Source of the DNA: an uncultured Acidobacteriota bacterium
GTDB taxonomy: Bacteria > Acidobacteriota > Blastocatellia > Pyrinomonadales > Pyrinomonadaceae
Direction of reading: 5' to 3'
NCBI GenBank assembly: GCA_902826505.1
Contig: CADEFG010000196.1
Coordinates: forward strand, 1 to 8,278
DNA length: 8,278 nucleotides
Positions 1 to 4,855 of the stretch are shown here, in pieces. The notes below the pieces were generated by a model. That model had not been told where the DNA came from, made no database searches, and worked only from the letters and a program-made list of their open reading frames with translations. A program made the translations under genes and the position numbers. The stretch's first letter is position 1. Each line of letters opens with the position of its first letter.

Positions 1-229
1 CAAACGGTCTCGATACGCGAGAAGGAAGCCGAGCTGCTTTTCATTGGCGATCAATACCGCAAGGCGATCGAGCGCTACTTCGCCGCAGGTCGACAGTATC
101 CCCGGCGTATCGAAGATCTCTTGAAGGACCCGCGTCGCCCAAACGTCGAGCGGCATCTGCGGCGGCTGTATCCCGATCCGATCACGGGTAGCAGCACCTG
201 GGGAATCGTCACTGCACCCGACGGCGCGA
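1..229 (+). pseudogene. Type II secretion pseudopilin-like fragment (foreign, both ends missing)
   Basis: Frame 1 reads openly from base 1 and begins QTVSIREKEAELLFIGDQYR, followed by a segment rich in Arg/Tyr/Pro (YPRRIEDLL, HLRRLYPDPITG, WGIVTAPDGA). From memory of the family, this is the post-helix part of GspG/type II secretion pseudopilins of Burkholderiales: an REKEAELLF-like stretch after the N-terminal methylated helix, then YPxRLEDLLxD, LYxDPxTG and WGxV.APDG. The family normally continues with IMGVYS-like residues. Here, right after APDGA, the frame turns into low-quality Arg-rich sequence and stops. The prepilin N-terminus lies outside the window. Codon choice (CGC, CGG, CTC, CTG) is richer in G+C than in the genes to the right. 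The fragment cannot be a working gene as it stands. It is most likely from another organism joined by assembly error. Confidence 0.72.
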
Positions 230-234
230 ATTTC
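224..234. other. Probable chimeric join between unrelated sequences
   Basis: Up to about base 228 the pseudopilin reading in frame 1 stays family-like (APDGA). From base 230 frame 2 becomes perfectly family-like for a polysaccharide export protein (ISYPLIREGILVGG). Neither reading makes sense across the other side. The switch falls within a few bases, so the join is about 226-230, possibly at a short shared GGCGCGAA-like stretch. No insertion-sequence end, target duplication or tRNA edge is visible here. This favours an assembly or library chimera over natural recombination. Confidence 0.7.
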
Positions 235-703
235 TTACCCGCTGATTCGCGAAGGCATTCTGGTCGGCGGCAAAACCGTCGAACAGATCGCCGACGAAAT
301 CACCAAAAAACTTGACGAATACATCATCGAACCGAAAGTTACCGTGACGCTCGACAAAGCGATGTCGGTTCGTTACAGCGTGCTCGGCAAAGTCGCCGCG
401 CCGGGCGTGCGAATTATGGACCGCAAAGTCAGTCTTTACGAAGCGATCGTCGAATCGGGCGGCATCACGAAAGACGGCGACAAAAAGCGCGTGACGCTTT
501 ACCGTTTCGACGCGCAGGGCAAATTAAAGCCGCAGATCGTCAATCTGCAGGACATCGAACGAGGAAAGGGCGAGATGATCTATCTTAATCCGGGCGATCA
601 GGTTTTTGTGCCCGATCGCGGTTTTCGCCTCAATATCAACACGGTTTTCGATGTTTTGTCGAAGGCGAGCATTGTCCGTCTTTTGTTCGGCAGCCCGTTT
701 TAA
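230..703 (+). CDS. Polysaccharide export protein (Wza-like, SLBB), 5' truncated
   Basis: Frame 2 from base 230 to the TAA at 701-703 gives 157 residues, a C-terminal part only. It opens with ISYPLIREGILVGGKT and VEQIADEITKKLDEYI, the end of the Poly_export domain. EPKVTVTL and an SLBB-type domain follow: RYSVLGKVAAPGVR, LYEAIVESGGI, then LNPGDQVFVPD near the end. Family members form the outer-membrane/periplasmic channel of capsule or exopolysaccharide export. The extreme C-terminus (FDVLSKASIVRLLFGSPF) is short and hydrophobic and lacks an obvious long Wza-type amphipathic barrel helix, so a Wza-like complex is inferred, not shown. The true start and signal peptide are missing because of the join at about 229. 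A GTG at 344 is not the real start, since family sequence continues upstream of it. A strong terminator follows 22 bases after the stop, so this is the last gene of its operon. Confidence 0.85.
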   Translation: MSYPLIREGILVGGKTVEQIADEITKKLDEYIIEPKVTVTLDKAMSVRYSVLGKVAAPGVRIMDRKVSLYEAIVESGGITKDGDKKRVTLYRFDAQGKLKPQIVNLQDIERGKGEMIYLNPGDQVFVPDRGFRLNINTVFDVLSKASIVRLLFGSPF

Positions 704-725
704 TTGATCTCCGGTTTCCGAATTG

Positions 726-767
726 GCGATTTGCGATTGTTTTCAATTGTAAATCGCACTTTTTTTT
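726..767 (+). terminator. Intrinsic (rho-independent) terminator
   Basis: Bases 726-739 and 744-757 form a 14-pair stem (12 Watson-Crick pairs plus two G-T pairs) closed by a TTTT loop. Two bases (AC) then precede eight T residues at 760-767. It lies 22 bases downstream of the export-protein stop and ends nine bases before the next ATG. The stem sequence carries two tandem CGATTNN heptamers. It should stop transcription coming from the polysaccharide-export gene. Confidence 0.85.
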
Positions 768-776
768 ATCAACCAA

Positions 777-1784
777 ATGATTTGGATTAAGAAAATTCTG
801 GTTCTGCTGATTTGCCTGATCGGCTTTCAAACCGCACGAGCCGATTGGGTCAAGCACAACGCGAACACGCTCGCGTGGCTTCACGACATTTATTTTTTTA
901 ACGAAACGAGAGGCTTGATCGCCGGCAGCAACGGAACGCTGCTCGAAACCAAAGACGGCGGCAAAAGCTGGACAAAGCGCAAAAATTTTACCGACGATAA
1001 ACTGCGGCAAATTTATTTTTCCGATGATTATAGCGGCTGGCTTTTGTGCGAGCGCGATATCTTCAATCGCGGCGCAAATTCCGTGTCTTACCTGATGAAA
1101 ACCTCGGACGGCGGCGAAAGTTGGGAAAAAGTGGAATTCAAAAACGCCGGACGCAGCCGCATCACAAAAATCTTTTTCAATCAAAAAGGCAAAGGCATCG
1201 CGATCGGCGAAAGCGGCGCGCTTTTTGAACTTCAAACAGACGGCACGTGGGAAAAATCGCCGTCGCCGATTCGCTATCTGCTGCTCGACGGAATTTTTTC
1301 CGATGATTCGCACGGCGCGATCGTCGGCGCGGGCGGCGGCGTCTATTTTACCGAAGACGCGGGCGCGAATTGGAATCAGGCAAATATTTTCGGCGACCGG
1401 TCGGCAAAATTCAACGCGGTCTTTTTCGCCGATCGGAAAAACGGCTGGGCGGTCGGCGCGCAGGGCAAAATCTTTCAAACCGTCAGCGGCGGCAAAACGT
1501 GGCGCGAACAAAATTCGGGCGTTTCAAAAGATTTATTCGATGTCTTTTTCCTCAATACGGCGGAAGGCTGGGCAGTCGGAGGCGACGGCGTGATCCTGCA
1601 TACAAAAACCGCCGGGAATGTTTGGAACGCGGAAAACACCGACCTCAAACACAAACTCGAAAAAATAATATTTGTCGGCAAAAAAGGTTTCGCCGTCGGT
1701 TTCGGCGGGACGATTCTGGTCTATGACGAAAATGCGAAAGCCGAAAGATCGGTCAGCAAACCGATCTTGCAAAAGCGAAATTAA
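777..1784 (+). CDS. Secreted Ycf48/HCF136-like seven-bladed propeller protein
   Basis: 335 residues. Residues 1-22 form a signal peptide: positively charged start (MIWIKK), hydrophobic core, and ARA before DW. The mature part shows seven repeats of about 38-45 residues with the pattern hydrophobic-IYF...GxxxGxxGxxxxTxDGGxxW. Examples are LLETKDGGKSWTKR, LMKTSDGGESW, VYFTEDAGANW and IFQTVSGGKTW. This is the BNR/Asp-box-like repeat of the Ycf48/HCF136 photosystem II assembly factor fold, which is a seven-bladed propeller. In non-photosynthetic bacteria such proteins are secreted and of uncertain role, so no photosystem function is implied. The start at 777 is the first possible one, because an in-frame TAA lies at 750-752. 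No Shine-Dalgarno sequence is visible before it and an intrinsic terminator ends nine bases upstream. Its stop lies six bases from that of the convergent regulator gene. Its role next to an export gene may be envelope assembly, which is speculative. Confidence 0.85.
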   Translation: MIWIKKILVLLICLIGFQTARADWVKHNANTLAWLHDIYFFNETRGLIAGSNGTLLETKDGGKSWTKRKNFTDDKLRQIYFSDDYSGWLLCERDIFNRGANSVSYLMKTSDGGESWEKVEFKNAGRSRITKIFFNQKGKGIAIGESGALFELQTDGTWEKSPSPIRYLLLDGIFSDDSHGAIVGAGGGVYFTEDAGANWNQANIFGDRSAKFNAVFFADRKNGWAVGAQGKIFQTVSGGKTWREQNSGVSKDLFDVFFLNTAEGWAVGGDGVILHTKTAGNVWNAENTDLKHKLEKIIFVGKKGFAVGFGGTILVYDENAKAERSVSKPILQKRN

Positions 1785-1790
1785 GTTAGA

Positions 1791-3986
1791 TTATTTGGCG
1801 TTTTGAATCAGCACTAAATCGCGGATTTCCGCGCCGCGCGTGAAAGCGAAAAGTTTTCCATCGCGCGACCAGCCGTAGGAATAAAGTTTTTCTTCGGGCA
1901 ATCCGGCGATTCTTGCGGGCGCGCCGCCGCTCAAATCCTGCCGCCAGATTCCGTTGTGCCAATCACGATAAGTAACGGCTTTGCCGTCCGGTGTCCAGCG
2001 AAAACCGTTGTTGAGATTCGCGGTTGGCGGAAGCTCGAAAAATTTTGCGGGCTGACCGTTGGCGGCGTTTAAGATCGCGAGTTTTATTATTCCATCGATG
2101 CGCGAACCGCAGGCGATTTGTTTGCCGTCGGGCGAAAATCGCGCCCAGATCAACGGTTTCTCGGTCAATTGCGCGGCATCGCCGCCCGCACTCGGAATGC
2201 GCCATAAAAGTCCGACATCGTTGCGCACCGCGCGGTAAACGACCGAATTTCCGTCGGGCGAAATCGAAGGTTGAAAATTATTCCCGCCGGTCGTCAACTG
2301 CCTCATATTCGAACCGTCGCCGTTTGCCGTCCAGATTTCCCAGCTGCCGCCGCGATTGGAATTAAAAACCATTTTTGAAGCGTCGGCTGAAAAACTCAAA
2401 TTCGTATTTGTGCGACCTTCGGGGATCAGCGGTTTTTGATTTTTGCCGTCCGCCTCGATCGTCCAGAAAGCTTCGCTCTCGCTCGTAAAAGCCGTGTAGG
2501 CGATGCGCCCGTCAGCCGTCCATTCGAGCGCGTCCCAACCGCTTTTTCTGCCAAGCTGTTCAAACGTGATTTGTTTTGCCGCCGCTAAATTGTCGGCGGG
2601 CGCAACCCATAGATTTGAAGAATGCTGTGCCTGCAAAGTCATCAAATCGCCGCCGGGCGAAAGCCCGAGAACCGGACTGTAAACATTCAGATCGGAAACG
2701 ACTCTTTGCGCGGCGCCACCCGGATAGGAAATATGCCGGATCTGCCATTGCCAACGCGCGTCTTTTTCGCCTGCGACGGCATATAAACCGCTCCCGTCTT
2801 TTTCCCAGATCAGCGTCCGGATTCCGTTCCAGCCGAGATTTGTCAAAGGCTTGACCGCGCCGCCCGCGACCGCGACCAGAAAAACTTCCGTCGTCTCGCC
2901 GTTTTCGTCCGTTCCGGCGCTGACGGCAATTTGTTTTCCGTCCGGCGACCACGCCGCGCTGATCGTCGAAAACGCGAGATTTAACGGGCGCGAAGCGATC
3001 TCGCGCTCATTTGCGGCGCCGGTTTCAACGACTAAGAGCGAAGATTTACGATTTTCACGATCGTTGCGGACAAAAGCAAATTGTTTTCCGTCGGGCGCAA
3101 AAGCAATAAAGTTTTCGACATTTTCGAAAACCTTTTCAGGGACGCCGCCGAAAACGCCGATTCTGAAGATCGTGTTGCGCGTGAGTCCGTTACCCGCAAT
3201 GTTGTAATACAAATTGCCGCCGTCGGGCGCAAAATTTATTCCCAGATAAACGACTTCCGCCGGTGGACGAAGCTGGATATTTTCGCCGCCGCCGTTTGCG
3301 TGACCGAGCCACAAACTTTGCCGACCGTCTTTTTCCTGCAAAGCATAGGCAAACAAATTGCCGTCGGGCGAAAGCGCGGCATTGTTGACGTTGCCGAGAT
3401 TCGTCAAACGCTTCATCGCGAGATTGCGAAACGGCGCGGGATTTCCGGCGCGCGACGTTTGCCAAAAATAACCGCCGATGCCGAGCAAGATGACCAAAAA
3501 GAAAACCGCGCCAACCGCAATTGCCGCGCGATTTTTTTTTGAATCAACCGGCGGCAATGTTAAAGCTTCGCGCTTTTCGCCCGTTTCGTCTTCAAAATTC
3601 TCGACCGTCACGCGGGCGATCGTCTGGCTTTCGATCACAAATTCGTCCGGTTCTTCGCTTAATTCACGAACGTCGCCGACAAAACGATAGCCTTGCCCGG
3701 AAACGGTCGTAATATAGCGCGGCTGGCTTGCTTTTTCGCCAAGCGCCTTGCGAATTTGCGACATATTGACGGTCAGATTCGATTCCTCGACAAACTGATT
3801 TTCCCAGACCATCTGAAATAAATCTTCTTTCGACAAAAGTCTGCCTGAATTTTCAACCAGTACGCGAAGCAGATCGAAAGCCTTCGGTTTGAGTTCGACC
3901 GCCGCGCCGCCGCGCCGTAATTGCCGCTTCGGAACGTCGAGCTCGAATTCATCGAATTTATATTTTTCGGTCGGTTGAAGCTGCAT
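1791..3986 (-). CDS. Membrane-anchored winged-helix regulator with twelve-blade PD40/TolB-like domain
   Basis: 731 residues from the ATG at 3986. A TTG three codons upstream (3995) is possible but has no better ribosome site. Residues ~10-105 are an OmpR/CadC-type winged helix (Trans_reg_C): YKFDEFELDVPKRQL, LKPKAFDLLRVLVENSG, SNLTVNMSQIRKALGE, then the wing YITTVSGQGYRFVGDV. An acidic linker leads to one membrane helix at ~154-175 (AAIAVGAVFFLVILLGIGG). The rest is a chain of PD40/WD40-like blades. I count twelve strands with the xSPDGK-type signature (for example LSPDGN, FAPDGK, WSPDGK, ISPDGN, FSPDGK, WTPDGK, WSRDGK), which would suit two six-bladed propellers. By analogy with CadC/ToxR, the N-terminus would bind DNA in the cytoplasm and the propellers would lie outside the membrane as a sensor. 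Target genes and ligand are unknown. This architecture is frequent in Acidobacteriota. It is divergent from the small-protein/fibre gene set, whose promoter region it could control. Confidence 0.88.
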   Translation of the reverse strand: MQLQPTEKYKFDEFELDVPKRQLRRGGAAVELKPKAFDLLRVLVENSGRLLSKEDLFQMVWENQFVEESNLTVNMSQIRKALGEKASQPRYITTVSGQGYRFVGDVRELSEEPDEFVIESQTIARVTVENFEDETGEKREALTLPPVDSKKNRAAIAVGAVFFLVILLGIGGYFWQTSRAGNPAPFRNLAMKRLTNLGNVNNAALSPDGNLFAYALQEKDGRQSLWLGHANGGGENIQLRPPAEVVYLGINFAPDGGNLYYNIAGNGLTRNTIFRIGVFGGVPEKVFENVENFIAFAPDGKQFAFVRNDRENRKSSLLVVETGAANEREIASRPLNLAFSTISAAWSPDGKQIAVSAGTDENGETTEVFLVAVAGGAVKPLTNLGWNGIRTLIWEKDGSGLYAVAGEKDARWQWQIRHISYPGGAAQRVVSDLNVYSPVLGLSPGGDLMTLQAQHSSNLWVAPADNLAAAKQITFEQLGRKSGWDALEWTADGRIAYTAFTSESEAFWTIEADGKNQKPLIPEGRTNTNLSFSADASKMVFNSNRGGSWEIWTANGDGSNMRQLTTGGNNFQPSISPDGNSVVYRAVRNDVGLLWRIPSAGGDAAQLTEKPLIWARFSPDGKQIACGSRIDGIIKLAILNAANGQPAKFFELPPTANLNNGFRWTPDGKAVTYRDWHNGIWRQDLSGGAPARIAGLPEEKLYSYGWSRDGKLFAFTRGAEIRDLVLIQNAK

Positions 3987-4126
3987 TTTGGTCAAATTCG
4001 GAAAAATTCGGAAAAATTCCCCGCCAAATTAAAGATTTTTCGGAACGCGGCGCCCGATACTCGATTCATGTTGACCGCCATTTTAACAAATGTCGAAAAA
4101 CAAACCAATAAATTACGAGGAGTTTT
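3987..4126. promoter_or_regulatory. Divergent intergenic region, possible regulator operator
   Basis: This 140-bp A+T-rich region separates the leftward regulator from the rightward small-protein gene, so it should hold promoters for both. A TTGACC at 4071-4076 resembles a -35 box for the rightward gene, but no convincing -10 stands 16-18 bases further on. No clear promoter was recognised for the leftward gene. The rightward gene has GAGGAG at 4117-4122 as ribosome binding site. A 10-bp direct repeat sits at 3996-4018 (listed separately). Confidence 0.45.
3996..4018. repeat. Two and a third direct copies of a 10-bp unit
   Basis: ATTCGGAAAA occurs at 3996-4005 and 4006-4015 and is followed by a further ATT. 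The ten-base period places the copies on the same face of the helix. OmpR-type winged-helix proteins commonly bind direct repeats with a 10-11 bp period. Because the repeat lies just upstream of the regulator's own start, an autoregulatory operator is an attractive guess. Simple replication slippage would give the same picture. Confidence 0.6.
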
Positions 4127-4573
4127 ATGGCTTTTTATCCAACGACAAAAATTAGAAGTTACCGCACAGCGGCGGAGATTCTGGAATTGATCGAGGCTTT
4201 CGAGCATTGCCTTTTGCCGCTTTCGGCGTGGACGAACGAAACATATCTGACACTCGCGTTTTGGTATTTATATCTGAATTCCCTGCCCGAAGCCGAACGC
4301 CTGATGAGCGCAAGCCTTGCCCGCTACAACTTTGAAAACGGGTTAAATCCAAATCCTTTCGAGCGTTTTGAAAAAACGGAGATTTCCGCTTTGCTGGGCG
4401 CGATCAACGATTTCATAAAACTTTACAAAAGCGAAAAGTCGTTTGTCGTGCTGGCAAATTTGATCCTGACCCGTTTTACCGACCAAAATTTGCGGCTCAA
4501 AAATTACCGCCGCGCCCAGGTGTTTTTCCCGCAGGCGGTCGTCAAACCGATCATCGCCAAGGAGTCGCGATGA
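4127..4573 (+). CDS. 148-aa helical protein of unknown function
   Basis: Begins at ATG 4127 after GAGGAG (4117-4122). No signal peptide or membrane helix is seen; the protein looks mainly alpha-helical and cytoplasmic. Segments such as AEILELIEAFEHCLLP, WTNETYLTLAFWYLY and LPEAERLMSASLARYN resemble a small bacterial family I recall with the layout FxxxxLPxxxWTHxxHLxxAxWYL...YHETxT...PDL. Here the positions that would be His are WTNETYL (residues 35-41), and the YHETxT-like site reads FEKTEI (81-86). So if the relation is right, this is a divergent copy that has lost the conserved histidines. The family's function is unknown to me. The stop overlaps the next gene's start in an ATGA, so the two are translationally coupled. 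It could be a partner or regulator of the CxxC/HTH protein. Confidence 0.75.
   Translation: MAFYPTTKIRSYRTAAEILELIEAFEHCLLPLSAWTNETYLTLAFWYLYLNSLPEAERLMSASLARYNFENGLNPNPFERFEKTEISALLGAINDFIKLYKSEKSFVVLANLILTRFTDQNLRLKNYRRAQVFFPQAVVKPIIAKESR
4559..4564 (+). promoter_or_regulatory. Ribosome binding site inside the preceding gene
   Basis: AAGGAG lies within the last codons of the 148-aa gene, five bases before the ATG at 4570. It fixes the start of the 88-aa protein and supports coupled translation of the pair. Confidence 0.75.
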
Positions 4574-4836
4574 TCAAACGAACGGAAATCACGGTCGAGA
4601 TCGAAAGACTTTTGATCGTCAGACGAAACGGTCGGAAAAGCCTCAGAGCGTTTTGCGAATTTTGTCAAAACGAGACGGAGATGCTGTCCGCCGATAGAGC
4701 CGCGCTGGTGGCGCAATGCAGTTCACGGGCGATCTTCGGCTGGGTCGCGCTCGGCTGGCTGCATTTTACGGAAACCGACGAAGGCTTACTGCTTATTTGC
4801 CGGAATTCGCTCGGCGATTTATTACAAACCAAGTAA
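4570..4836 (+). CDS. Small CxxC plus helix-turn-helix protein, possible regulator
   Basis: 88 residues. Residues 5-18 (TEITVEIERLLIVR) form a strand-rich start. Cys29 and Cys32 (CEFC) make a CxxC pair, and Cys50, His65 and Cys77 could join in metal or thiol chemistry. Residues 38-64 (MLSADRAALVAQCSSRAIFGWV and on) look like a MerR/excisionase-type helix-turn-helix, followed by a wing-like hairpin LHFTETDEGLLLICRNSL. I recall similar ~80-residue proteins (IT.ET.RLLV..., CxxC, HTH, LHFTET..G.LLICLNSL) in Acidobacteriota, usually annotated hypothetical. A DNA-binding role is inferred from the fold only. The tight ATGA overlap with the gene before and the fibre gene 19 bases after the stop suggest one transcript. 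Confidence 0.8.
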   Translation: MIKRTEITVEIERLLIVRRNGRKSLRAFCEFCQNETEMLSADRAALVAQCSSRAIFGWVALGWLHFTETDEGLLLICRNSLGDLLQTK

Positions 4837-4855
4837 CTGGAAGGAGAAAAAATTT

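Noticed and set aside
344..703. GTG at 344 as start of the export protein
   Set aside because: Clear family sequence (ISYPLIREG, VEQIADEI) continues in frame upstream to base 230, so 344 is internal.
636..1511. Long reverse-strand open frame (291 codons) over the Ycf48-like gene
   Set aside because: Antisense shadow: low-complexity Ala/Arg/Phe composition, no family motif, and fully overlapping a gene with a signal peptide and seven repeats.
1046..1726. Arg-rich forward frames inside the Ycf48-like gene
   Set aside because: Alternative-frame shadows with no motif or ribosome site.
2024..3690. Several forward-strand frames across the regulator gene
   Set aside because: Antisense shadows of the PD40 coding region; Arg/Ser-rich and without start signals.
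3987..3995. TTG at 3995 as start of the regulator
   Set aside because: It adds only three residues and has no better ribosome site; ATG at 3986 is preferred, though the TTG is not excluded.
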